Below are positions 1 to 9,358 of a DNA stretch of 33,984 bases, piece after piece (the stretch's first letter is position 1; each line of letters starts with the position of its first letter). The stretch is from Alcaligenaceae bacterium (GTDB lineage: Bacteria; Pseudomonadota; Gammaproteobacteria; Burkholderiales; Burkholderiaceae_B): assembly GCA_013416455.1 (NCBI GenBank), contig JACCES010000025.1:1-33984 (forward strand), written 5' to 3'. Both the position numbers and the translations under genes were made by a program. The notes beneath the pieces were generated by a model, which was given only the letters and a program-made list of their open reading frames with translations, did not search any database and was not told where the DNA came from.

Positions 1-129
<129 letters not shown>

Positions 130-168
130 TTATCCCACTGTATTTTCTTGAAAACGATAGAGAATCAT

Positions 169-195
169 CCCGCCCACGCTGCACCAGTGGGCGGG
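169..195 (-). promoter_or_regulatory. Intercistronic hairpin between fusA and tuf
   Basis: A perfect 9-bp GC-rich inverted repeat (CCCGCCCAC / GTGGGCGGG, loop of 9) sits in the 76-bp gap between the fusA stop and the tuf start. No T-run follows on the minus strand, so it is not a convincing intrinsic terminator. An RNA-processing or stability element is more likely, because tuf is often expressed at a higher level than fusA. The function is inferred. Confidence 0.5.
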
Positions 196-202
196 ACCGA
201 TA

Positions 203-2308
<2,106 letters not shown>

Positions 2309-2327
2309 GATGATAATGTCCTATTGA

Positions 2328-2798
2328 TTACCAGCGGAAATGGCTGAATGCCTTGTTGGCCTCTGCCATCTTGTGCGTGTCTTCGCGCTTCTTCATTGCC
2401 CCGCCACGGCCTTCGGAAGCATCCATGAGCTCACCGGCCAGGCGCAGATCCATCGACTTCTCGCCACGCTTCTTGGCTGCTTCGCGCAGCCAGCGCATGG
2501 CAAGGGCCAGGCGGCGCACGGGGCGCACTTCGACCGGCACTTGATAGTTCGCACCACCTACACGGCGGCTCTTTACTTCGACGACAGGCTTGATGTTGTT
2601 GATGGCGGTGTTGAACACCTCGATAGGCTCTTTGCCAGTTTTAGCCTGAATCTGGTCAAGCGCGCCGTAGACGATGCGCTCTGCGACGGCCTTCTTGCCA
2701 GACAACATAACAACGTTCATGAATTTGGCCAGCTCTACGCTGCCAAACTTGGGATCGGGGAGAATTTCACGCTTGGGAACTTCGCGACGACGAGGCAT
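2328..2798 (-). CDS. rpsG: 30S ribosomal protein S7
   Basis: S7, 156 residues, the primary assembly protein of the 3' major domain of 16S rRNA, located at the subunit head. The protein opens [20 protein letters not shown] and ends KAFSHFRW, both typical of bacterial S7. The ATG at 2798 is preceded by the Shine-Dalgarno-like AAGGAAG. It lies between rpsL (140-bp gap) and fusA (19-bp gap). In many proteobacteria S7 represses its own operon from the rpsL-rpsG interval; no specific operator was identified here by eye. Confidence 0.99.
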   Translation of the reverse strand: MPRRREVPKREILPDPKFGSVELAKFMNVVMLSGKKAVAERIVYGALDQIQAKTGKEPIEVFNTAINNIKPVVEVKSRRVGGANYQVPVEVRPVRRLALAMRWLREAAKKRGEKSMDLRLAGELMDASEGRGGAMKKREDTHKMAEANKAFSHFRW

Positions 2799-2938
2799 TT
2801 CTTGCTTCCTTGTGACTGTTCAGTTGAACCGCTACCGCGGCCACGGCGCTCTATGGATAACGGAAAGCGCCACTTACATGCGCCGGGCACACGCGCCCAA
2901 CGCCGCACTGAATCGGCCTTGACGGCCAGGTATGGAGA

Positions 2939-3316
2939 TCAGGATTTCTTGGGACGCTTGGCGCCGTACTTGGAACGGGCCTGTTTGCGGTCCTTGACGC
3001 CCTGGAGGTCGAGAGAGCCGCGAACGATGTGATAGCGCACACCGGGCAGATCCTTCACACGGCCGCCGCGCACGAGCACGACCGAGTGTTCCTGCAGGTT
3101 GTGGCCTTCGCCGCCGATGTACGAAATGACTTCGTAACCGTTGGTGAGACGCACCTTGGCGACCTTGCGCAGGGCGGAGTTCGGCTTCTTGGGGGTGGTG
3201 GTGTATACACGAGTGCAGACACCGCGACGCTGCGGGCAGTTTTCGAGCGCGGGGCTCTTGCTGCTTTCGCGTGCGACTTCGCGCGGCTTGCGCGCGAGCT
3301 GACTAATGGTTGGCAT
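2939..3316 (-). CDS. rpsL: 30S ribosomal protein S12
   Basis: S12, 125 residues, a decoding-centre protein. The conserved [12 protein letters not shown] segment puts Lys at position 43, and [13 protein letters not shown] puts Lys at 88 and Asp at 89, so the positions commonly mutated in streptomycin resistance are wild type. The start is ATG 3316. In relatives rpsL follows rpoC closely; here the upstream neighbour is a glycosidase gene, and rpsL appears to have its own promoter and leader at 3433-3570. Confidence 0.99.
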   Translation of the reverse strand: MPTISQLARKPREVARESSKSPALENCPQRRGVCTRVYTTTPKKPNSALRKVAKVRLTNGYEVISYIGGEGHNLQEHSVVLVRGGRVKDLPGVRYHIVRGSLDLQGVKDRKQARSKYGAKRPKKS

Positions 3317-3432
3317 GACCTTTACGCATCCTGTTGTTTACGTTACGCACCGCACCTGGGGCACGCAGATGAACGTATTGAATGAATACGCCTCCCGGGC
3401 CGGCCGGCACTCATGGAGCAGGACTCGGTCGC

Positions 3433-3508
3433 AAGGCGGTTTACGCAAAAACCGCCTTAGCACGTGAACGTAAAAGAGCGGGTCTTGCATGCTTACCCGC
3501 TTCACGTG
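3433..3508 (-). promoter_or_regulatory. Structured leader region upstream of rpsL
   Basis: Two inverted repeats lie in the rpsL 5' region. The first is a 10-bp pair AAGGCGGTTT / AAACCGCCTT (3433-3442 and 3449-3458). The second is a nested pair with outer arms CACGTGAA / TTCACGTG (3461-3468, 3501-3508) and inner arms AGCGGGT / ACCCGCT (3477-3483, 3495-3501). Neither is followed by a T-run on the minus strand. They may shape the untranslated leader of the str operon (attenuation, processing or protein binding). The repeats are directly visible; the role is inferred. Confidence 0.45.
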
Positions 3509-3540
3509 TGGCAAGCACGCATATTTCGAGTAAGCTCGCC

Positions 3541-3570
3541 ATCTTAACATGATGGTCGATTTCTGGTCAA
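3541..3570 (-). promoter_or_regulatory. Candidate sigma-70 promoter for rpsL-rpsG-fusA-tuf
   Basis: On the minus strand TTGACC (-35, five of six consensus bases) is followed after 18 bp by TAAGAT (-10, four of six). This lies just downstream of the terminator hairpin of the glycosidase gene and 225 bp upstream of the rpsL start. The position suits an independent promoter for the ribosomal genes now separated from rpoC. Not verified experimentally. Confidence 0.45.
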
Positions 3571-3585
3571 ACAGAATAATAGCGG

Positions 3586-3613
3586 CCGCGTTGCGACTGA
3601 AGACGCAACGCGG
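3586..3613 (-). terminator. Probable terminator after the first GH1 gene
   Basis: A 10-bp inverted repeat CCGCGTTGCG / CGCAACGCGG with an 8-nt loop lies 20 bp past the GH1 stop. In the minus direction it is followed by a loosely T-rich stretch (CTATTATTCTGTTT), which merges into the -35 box of the candidate rpsL promoter. It would separate accessory transcription from the ribosomal operon. Confidence 0.55.
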
Positions 3614-3633
3614 CGGTATGCGCCAGGCCGTGA

Positions 3634-5037
3634 TCAAGCCGGCCCGTTGAGCCGGATGCAGTTGGCGTAGTATTCCAGACTGCGCTTGGGGATGCGCTTG
3701 AGCGAAGGCTGCTCTATGTGTATCAGGCCAAAGTGCTTGCGCAGGCCCAGCACCCATTCCCAGTTGTCCGTCGATGACCAGTAGAACATCCCCTTGAGCT
3801 TGACGCCTTGCTGATGGGCGGCATGGGCCGCCTGGATATACCCCCGCATGTATTTGATGCGCAGCGGGTCGTTGACCCACCCGTCCCTGGGGGCCTCCTC
3901 GGCCACGGGAAAACCGAATTCCGTGGCGATGATGTCGGGCGCGTTGTAGTCCTTGTGGGCCTTCAGCAGCACCTTGGTGTAGGTATCCGGGTCGTACGGC
4001 AGCTCATCGGTTCTTTCAAGTTCGGCGGGCGGTTCTACCAGCGCGATGCCCAGGGGCGAACTCGGATCTGCCTTGACGAAGGCCCGGGAGTAGAAGTTCA
4101 GGCCGAAGAAATCGGGCTGAACCGCAATGGCCTGCATATCGCCGTCCTGAATGTAAGGCTCGACCAGCGGCAGGGCCAGCGAGGGATAGTCGCGGCCGTA
4201 GGCGGGCCCGGGGACGGCCTCGTTCCACAGAACGTCGACGAAGCGCGCGGCCTGTTCGTCCTCAGCCTTGCCCGAGGGTGCTTCAAACGGCATGATATTG
4301 AAGGCTGAGGAAATCCGTGTACCAGAGGCGGTATTCGCCCGAACGGCCGTCAGTGCCCTGCCGTGGGCGAGGTTGACGTGATGGAGGGCCGCGCCCAGGT
4401 AGCGCCGGGAACGATAGCCTGGAGCGAAGATACCTTTTCCATAGCCTAATATCGGAATCACGCTGGGTTCATTGAACAGCAGCCAGGTCTTGGCCCGGTC
4501 GCCCACCATGCGCGCCATGATCTCGGCGTAGTCCTCCATCCTGCGGCTGATGTCGCGGTCAAGAAAGTCGCCGGCCCACAGCGGGATGTCCCAATGGAAC
4601 AAGGTCGGGACGGGTTCCAGGCCATGCTCCAGCATGGCGTCGATCATGCGGTCGTAGTGATCCAGGCCCCGGACATTGGGCGCGCCGGGAGTTTCGGGCT
4701 GGATGCGCGGCCAGGCAAACGAAAAGCGGAATGCCTTGACGCCCGCAGCCTGCAACAGCTTGAACTCGTCGAGGTAGCGGGTATCGAATTCCGTGTTGCG
4801 CACGTTGGTCGTCCCGTCGGCCGAGCCGCCAATGTTGTCAATGAAGACATCCCAGTTGCTGCGCCCCCGATTCGCCCGGCTTTCCGATTCGGGCGCAGAG
4901 GTGGCGACGCCCCACAGGAAGTCTGGACCGAACGTGGGGTTGCCAGCCTGGGCAAAACGCGGCAGCATCGTGGTCGCAGCCGTGGCGCCCAGCCCCCGGA
5001 GAAAGGTGCGGCGGGAGATCGGAAATACAGAATTCAT
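3634..5037 (-). CDS. Tat-exported family 1 glycoside hydrolase (beta-glucosidase-like), copy 1
   Basis: 467 residues. The start is set at ATG 5037 because it begins a twin-arginine signal (ISRRTFLRG, residues 7-15, then a hydrophobic stretch ending near PRFAQA); the longer open frame upstream is not needed. A GH1 barrel follows: FLWGVATS (40-47), FHWDIP (147-152), acid/base Glu190 in FNEP, nucleophile Glu373 in ATEFG, and NWEW (425-428). Two departures from the family are visible. The glycone-binding Gln of the usual 'YQIEG' is Glu50, and the nucleophile motif TENG reads TEFG. It is a paralogue of the gene at 7268-8674, with no obvious gaps in the first 190 residues. Retaining hydrolysis of a beta-glycoside in the periplasm is likely; the substrate is unknown. 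Confidence 0.88.
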   Translation of the reverse strand: MNSVFPISRRTFLRGLGATAATTMLPRFAQAGNPTFGPDFLWGVATSAPESESRANRGRSNWDVFIDNIGGSADGTTNVRNTEFDTRYLDEFKLLQAAGVKAFRFSFAWPRIQPETPGAPNVRGLDHYDRMIDAMLEHGLEPVPTLFHWDIPLWAGDFLDRDISRRMEDYAEIMARMVGDRAKTWLLFNEPSVIPILGYGKGIFAPGYRSRRYLGAALHHVNLAHGRALTAVRANTASGTRISSAFNIMPFEAPSGKAEDEQAARFVDVLWNEAVPGPAYGRDYPSLALPLVEPYIQDGDMQAIAVQPDFFGLNFYSRAFVKADPSSPLGIALVEPPAELERTDELPYDPDTYTKVLLKAHKDYNAPDIIATEFGFPVAEEAPRDGWVNDPLRIKYMRGYIQAAHAAHQQGVKLKGMFYWSSTDNWEWVLGLRKHFGLIHIEQPSLKRIPKRSLEYYANCIRLNGPA

Positions 5038-5188
5038 ATGGCTCGTCTCAGAAAAGAGGTGGAAAGAACCGTAACCCCCAGAGGTACGGATACACTCCTG
5101 TGGTTGTAACGAATTCTCTGCCCCTCCATTGGGCGAGCCCGACCGGATCCGTCTCAAATTTGGAGCGTTTTTCTCCCGGGCGTCTGGT

Positions 5189-6217
5189 TCAGTTCATATC
5201 GTCGCCGGACGGGACGCGTGCGGCGATGTAGTGGTGAAACAGGATAGTGGAGGAGTCCATACCGCGCGGTAAGGATTCCCCCAGGCCGCGCAGTTCCTTG
5301 GGGGCGATGCCGAACCTGTCCTGAAAGAATCGCGAGAATTGCGAGCGGTTTGAAAAGCCGCATTCATAGACGAGTTGCTTCAACGACAGCGGCTGACCCC
5401 GTTTCTGCAGAATCATGCGGTATGCCAGATCCAACCGCTTGTCCCTGATCAGCCGCACCACGCCTTTGTCAGACTCGAACGCCCGGTACAGATGCGAGTG
5501 CGACAGCCTGAAATGCCGCATGAGAGCCTTGGGGCCAAGTTCTGGATCGGTAAGGTTGCGGTCGATGTATTCGACGATGCGCTGTCTCATGGACAGAGTG
5601 ATCGACATGCATTGCTCGTGTGTCAGGGCAAGACCGCTCAAGGCGGCATTCACGAGTATCATCAGTGATTCCTGCACCGCTGGCATGGCGTGGGGCTCCA
5701 TGCGATCAATGAGGCCATCGAGCGAGACGATGAAATCAGCCAGCAGCCGGTTGGTGGGCACATTGCCGCGCAGCACCATGCCATGCAGGTTGCGCATCGC
5801 CCAGGTCTTGCCGATGTCCCGACGCGGAATGACAAGGGTAATCCGGGCGCCGGCCTCCTTCAGGCTGTTCAGCGGGCGCGCCAGATCCAGGATGAACATG
5901 TCGCCGGGCCGGACATGAAGATCCCGGCCGGCGAAATCGCCCCGGTAGTCTCCGGCGATGATCAATTGAAGCAGGTAAAAATCCAGATCGGTCTGGGCGA
6001 TCAGGCTGGGCGTGCGCACGCAGTATTGCTGATTGAACGTCGTGTTACCCAGCACCATGCTGCCGAACAGGCGCGAACGCACCGAACCCGATATGCCGTT
6101 GCCGCGCTCGTCGCGTATGGGCGATATCTCATAGAGAAGGGACGACGTCTCTCGCCAGAAATCGTCACGTATCGATTGCTCGACCATGTCGGTCGAGATG
6201 TAGAAACCGCCTTTCAT
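5189..6217 (-). CDS. AraC/XylS-family transcriptional regulator
   Basis: 342 residues. ATG 6217 is preferred over the upstream GTG at 6241 because GGGGAAG lies at normal ribosome-binding distance ahead of it. The N-terminal half has the look of the AraC-type ligand-binding domain (a stretch around QTDLDFYLLQL and VRPGDMFILDL). The C-terminal ~100 residues form the double helix-turn-helix, with the second recognition unit in the conserved form LVYECGFSNRSQFSRFFQDRFGIAPKELR-like (split by family convention). It lies between the outer-membrane protein gene and GH1 copy 1 on the same strand, so it probably controls this glycoside module. The effector is unknown; an aromatic or glycoside ligand is a guess from context. 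Confidence 0.9.
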   Translation of the reverse strand: MKGGFYISTDMVEQSIRDDFWRETSSLLYEISPIRDERGNGISGSVRSRLFGSMVLGNTTFNQQYCVRTPSLIAQTDLDFYLLQLIIAGDYRGDFAGRDLHVRPGDMFILDLARPLNSLKEAGARITLVIPRRDIGKTWAMRNLHGMVLRGNVPTNRLLADFIVSLDGLIDRMEPHAMPAVQESLMILVNAALSGLALTHEQCMSITLSMRQRIVEYIDRNLTDPELGPKALMRHFRLSHSHLYRAFESDKGVVRLIRDKRLDLAYRMILQKRGQPLSLKQLVYECGFSNRSQFSRFFQDRFGIAPKELRGLGESLPRGMDSSTILFHHYIAARVPSGDDMN

Positions 6218-6275
6218 ATCGCTTCCCCACCTGTTGATCACACGAGTGGGCGCCGCCGCGCCCTGCGACTTTCGA

Positions 6276-7220
6276 TTACTGAAAAGGCAGCGAGAGCGTC
6301 AGGTAAGCCGCTGTGCCACGGACACGGTTGCGGGTGTCGAATTCGCGCAGCACTTTCACGCGGGCCTGGATAGGCGTATTGCCCCACTTGGACGCATGGC
6401 TGGCCGTCAGCCCCAGGGCGGCCGTACGTCCCCGGAACCCGCCCAGCACCGCGCCGTCTCCGCTGTCATCAGTTATTTGCTGATGATAGTAGCCAATGGC
6501 ACCCAGGGTTGTGCCCGGGCCGCCGATATCCCGGGAAACCGCAGCTTCCAGATGCCATTCTGTACCCGTGCGGTACTTCGTCTTGGGATTCTCGCCGTTA
6601 AAGGTTACGCCAACCACGCCGGACACATCCCAGCCCACGGCGGGGTCGTACCAAGTACCCGCCATGGACACGTCGGCGCCCCAGCGATGGAAGGCGATAT
6701 TGGCCATCGAACCCTCGCGGTAATGCCCGACGGGAACGTTGACCATGCCGATCAGGCTCCAGTGGAAGGGCCCGTTGTCCCAGCCCAGCGTGCCGGTCAG
6801 AACGGGATCGCCCATGGTCGTAATGCGGTTGCCGGTCCGGCCGGCGTAAGGGCCCAGAACAAGGCTGGCATCGACCTCCTGGTGACCATAAGGCAGGGTC
6901 GCCCCCAGCGCCAACCGACCGCCCAGCAGACGGTACGGCGTGGACCAGATCAGGGTCGGCAAGTTGATCAGTGCCTGAGCCTTGAGGCCAACCGCCACCT
7001 GGCCGCCGGTAGGCAGGGCCTGGGACTCATCCGCCCGTGCCGTGTAATAGTAGATATCGTTCTGCAGATACAGGCCGGGCGGGGGAACAACCCCGGCCAT
7101 CGGGCCCTTCGACCCCAGCAGGTAGAAGCTGGTGCCGTTCTCCGAGGCGCCGGCCTGCGTAGCCATCAACGACAGCGCCGCATTGATGGCCAGCATACCC
7201 ATCCATGACCTTTTCTTCAC
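6276..7220 (-). CDS. Outer-membrane protein of the SphA/MetA ('phenol degradation') family
   Basis: About 314 residues from GTG 7220, chosen because it gives a clean Sec signal: VKKR n-region, hydrophobic core MLAINAALSLMATQAGA, cleavage before SE. An alternative ATG at 7271 overlaps the GH1 copy 2 stop as ATGA and would add 17 residues; translational coupling makes it possible. The mature part opens with the family-like run G-LYLQNDIYYY, has alternating amphipathic strands rich in Gly and aromatics, and ends LSLPFQ, as in beta-barrel proteins. MetA/SphA-type proteins are linked to uptake of hydrophobic aromatics, often without direct biochemical proof. Context with two periplasmic glycosidases suggests substrate entry across the outer membrane. 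Confidence 0.8.
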   Translation of the reverse strand: MKKRSWMGMLAINAALSLMATQAGASENGTSFYLLGSKGPMAGVVPPPGLYLQNDIYYYTARADESQALPTGGQVAVGLKAQALINLPTLIWSTPYRLLGGRLALGATLPYGHQEVDASLVLGPYAGRTGNRITTMGDPVLTGTLGWDNGPFHWSLIGMVNVPVGHYREGSMANIAFHRWGADVSMAGTWYDPAVGWDVSGVVGVTFNGENPKTKYRTGTEWHLEAAVSRDIGGPGTTLGAIGYYHQQITDDSGDGAVLGGFRGRTAALGLTASHASKWGNTPIQARVKVLREFDTRNRVRGTAAYLTLSLPFQ

Positions 7221-7267
7221 GCTCCATTTCCCCTTCCAGGGTCGGCCAGGCGCCGCACCGGCGGCAT

Positions 7268-8674
7268 TCATGCCACGCCGTTGATCTTGATGCATTGCGC
7301 GTAATAGCCCAGACTGGATTTGGGTGTGCGCTTCTGTGTCGCGCGATCGACCTGAATCAGCCCGAAGGTCTTGGAGAAGCCCATGGCCCACTCCCAGTTG
7401 TCGGTCGCGGCCCAGTAGAAAATGCCGCGCAGCTTGACACCCTGATCGACGGCCTGGTGCGCCGCCTGCAAATAGGACTGCAGGTAGGTGCTGCGCTTGG
7501 GATCATGCACCACGCCGTCGACGGGCTGCGGATCGTCCAGCGCAAAGCCCGTTTCTGTGACGTAGATATCGGGGGCGCCGTATTCCGTGTGGATACGCGT
7601 CAGTACCTCGGTGAGGCCGTCGGGCTCGACCGGCAGCATTTGAGTGCGTATGAGTTGCGCGGGGAAGTTTTCCATCTCTGGCAAGAAACCCAGCGGTGAT
7701 CCGGCCTGCGCGCGCGCGTAGACGCGGGCATAGTAATTGACTCCGATGCTGGCCGGCCGCGCCGCGATTACCGCCATGTCGCCGGACTTGATGAAGGGCT
7801 CCACCAGCGGGCCCACCTCTTGAGGGTAATCGCGTCCAAACAAGGGATCCAGCCACGCACCGTTCCAGAAGGCTTCAGCCATCCTGGCGGCCTGGACGTC
7901 CTCGGGCGAATTGGTCGCAGGGCGCGCGGATTGGACATTGATGGTGGTGGAAACCCGGACATCCTTGGACAGGTTGGCACGAGCAGCCGCCAGCATCAGA
8001 CCCTGGGCCAGATTCTGGTGGTGCACTGCCGCGCCAAGCGCCTCGGCCGATGCCAGGCCAGGCGCATGCATACCCAGGGCGTAACCAGCGGCCGCCACGG
8101 TGTTCGGCTCGTTCAGCGCCAGCCACAGCCCCACGCGGTCACCGAAGCGGCGCGTAAGGATGTCCGCATAGTCCGCCAGGCGCTGAGCCATGTCTCGGTC
8201 GCGCAGATCGCCGGCCCAGACAGGCATATCCCAATGGCACATCGTGGCGGCCGGTATCATATCCCGGCGCAGCATCTCGTCGATGATGCGGTCGTACAGC
8301 GCCAGCCCGGCTTCGTTGGGTTTGCCGGGGCCATCCGGCTGAATGCGCGGCCAGGCGAAGGAGAACCGGAACGCGTTCACGCCGGCGGCGGCCAGCATGG
8401 CGAAATCCCCGGCGTAATGGCTTTCAAAGGCCGTATTGACGGCATTCGTCGAGCCATCGAGAATGTGCCCTTTCTGATCGGCAAAGACATCCCAGTTGCT
8501 GCGGCCGCGGCCCTCGCGGCTTTCCACCTGAGACGCCGACGAAGCCACGCCCCACAAGAAACCGTCGGGGAAAGTCGACTGCCCGGCGAAGGCGCTGGCA
8601 GGAAGGCCGGCCACCATGCCCGATGCGCCGGCCAGTTTGATGAAATCCCTGCGTGAAACGGATGGAGCTTGCAT
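7268..8674 (-). CDS. Tat-exported family 1 glycoside hydrolase (beta-glucosidase-like), copy 2
   Basis: 468 residues from ATG 8674, with AAGGA seven bases upstream. The N-terminus is a twin-arginine signal (VSRRDFIKLAG, residues 6-16), predicting export as a folded enzyme. GH1 landmarks: FLWGVASS (39-46), Gln49 at the glycone-binding position (kept here, unlike copy 1), CHWDMP (146-151), acid/base Glu189 in LNEP, nucleophile Glu374 in VTETG (family norm TENG), and DNWEW near the C-terminus. It is first in a same-strand series GH1 - outer-membrane protein - AraC regulator - GH1 and overlaps the possible early start of the next gene by four bases. Copies 1 and 2 look like an old tandem duplication with divergence in the sugar pocket. 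Confidence 0.9.
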   Translation of the reverse strand: MQAPSVSRRDFIKLAGASGMVAGLPASAFAGQSTFPDGFLWGVASSASQVESREGRGRSNWDVFADQKGHILDGSTNAVNTAFESHYAGDFAMLAAAGVNAFRFSFAWPRIQPDGPGKPNEAGLALYDRIIDEMLRRDMIPAATMCHWDMPVWAGDLRDRDMAQRLADYADILTRRFGDRVGLWLALNEPNTVAAAGYALGMHAPGLASAEALGAAVHHQNLAQGLMLAAARANLSKDVRVSTTINVQSARPATNSPEDVQAARMAEAFWNGAWLDPLFGRDYPQEVGPLVEPFIKSGDMAVIAARPASIGVNYYARVYARAQAGSPLGFLPEMENFPAQLIRTQMLPVEPDGLTEVLTRIHTEYGAPDIYVTETGFALDDPQPVDGVVHDPKRSTYLQSYLQAAHQAVDQGVKLRGIFYWAATDNWEWAMGFSKTFGLIQVDRATQKRTPKSSLGYYAQCIKINGVA

Positions 8675-9131
8675 ATCGATATCCTTGCTGATGCTTTGAG
8701 GGTCGGGGCCAGTGATCCGGTACTATGTTGCATGAAGGCGGAGATCCACGGGTCATGGATGCAGCGGCGTGTTCAGACGCGCCCGGCGTCCGTCTGTTGG
8801 AATCGCGGTGCGTCAGCAGGCCGCTTTTCTTGTCGTCATGCCCGCGCACTTGCTTCGCACATTCGGCCAGCAGAGGGACTGGCGCCGATATATGCGTAGC
8901 GTATGTATTTGGATGCGATCAGGCCTGAATACAGGCTGGTTCTCATGCTGATGAGAATGTCGAAGAACATGGTCCCGGCAGATTCCTGTTTTTCTTTTCA
9001 TATGAAGAAGGATGATCTGCAATTTGAACCGCCTGTGCAATAAGCAGTAATAAACAGGGGATAAAAACGTTCTGAATAGGGGAGGAATCCGTCCCTAGAA
9101 AGCATGGGGCGGAGCCCACCTCGACCGACGG
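8675..9131. other. Non-coding interval upstream of GH1 copy 2, with a palindromic operator candidate
   Basis: No credible gene was found; the short open frames on either strand have no recognisable domains. The stretch near 8885-8935 is more AT-rich than its surroundings and should hold the promoter of the glycosidase series, though no clear -35/-10 pair could be picked. An inverted repeat TTCTCAT-GCTG-ATGAGAA (8940-8957) is a candidate operator, and a smaller CCTG-AATA-CAGG (8924-8935) lies beside it. Confidence 0.4.
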
Positions 9132-9159
9132 CAGCTCGCCTTCCTTCGCGGCATGGACC
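9132..9159 (-). pseudogene. Possible fragment of a GTPase gene next to the rpoC scar
   Basis: On the minus strand this 28-bp stretch reads VHAAKEGEL in the frame that runs on from the rpoC tail. It matches 24 of 28 bases of the intact GTPase gene at 11783-11810, which encodes VHAAREGEL. The differences fall mostly at third codon positions. The match is short, so chance cannot be excluded. Confidence 0.3.
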
Positions 9160-9170
9160 TGCAGACGAAG

Positions 9171-9358
9171 ATGGGCATCGACCGATTGAGCGTCGGACGC
9201 GGGTTCGGCCGGCGCTGCGGGACGGTCCTCGAAAGGATTCGCCATGGCGCACGATCACTTCGATGTGCTTGTCGTTGATCTTCGCGCCCTGCAGGCGGTA
9301 GACGTCCTGCACTTCGTTGACGATGTACGAAGCCAGCATCTCGATGCCCTTCAGGCGC
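9171..9358 (-). pseudogene. rpoC: Decayed copy of the 3' end of rpoC (direct repeat of 21.8-22.4 kb)
   Basis: Bases 9245-9358 match 22247-22360 of the intact rpoC with four differences in 114 bp, encoding the same [18 protein letters not shown]...DKHIEVIVR segment. The sequence then jumps to the extreme rpoC C-terminus ([10 protein letters not shown]..., matching 21839-21872), omitting 380 bp. The jump falls on a shared 6-bp TGGCGC, and 380 is not a multiple of three, so the frame is broken. The tail reads [17 protein letters not shown] where the intact gene has a different acidic tail, so the copy is not simply a recent duplicate of the present rpoC. It has no start, and its first bases overlap the end of the GTPase gene. 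Confidence 0.88.

Noticed and set aside
6218-6241. GTG start for the AraC regulator
   Set aside because: The ATG at 6217 has GGGGAAG at proper distance and the extra eight residues have no support.
8669-8951. Small plus-strand open frames in the gap upstream of GH1 copy 2
   Set aside because: Overlapping frames of 60-76 codons with no recognisable domain and no good start region.
8998-9339. A 113-codon minus-strand frame beginning [12 protein letters not shown]
   Set aside because: It is the rpoC scar: the start is an internal rpoC methionine, and after the deletion junction the sequence is out of frame, so it is not a functional gene.
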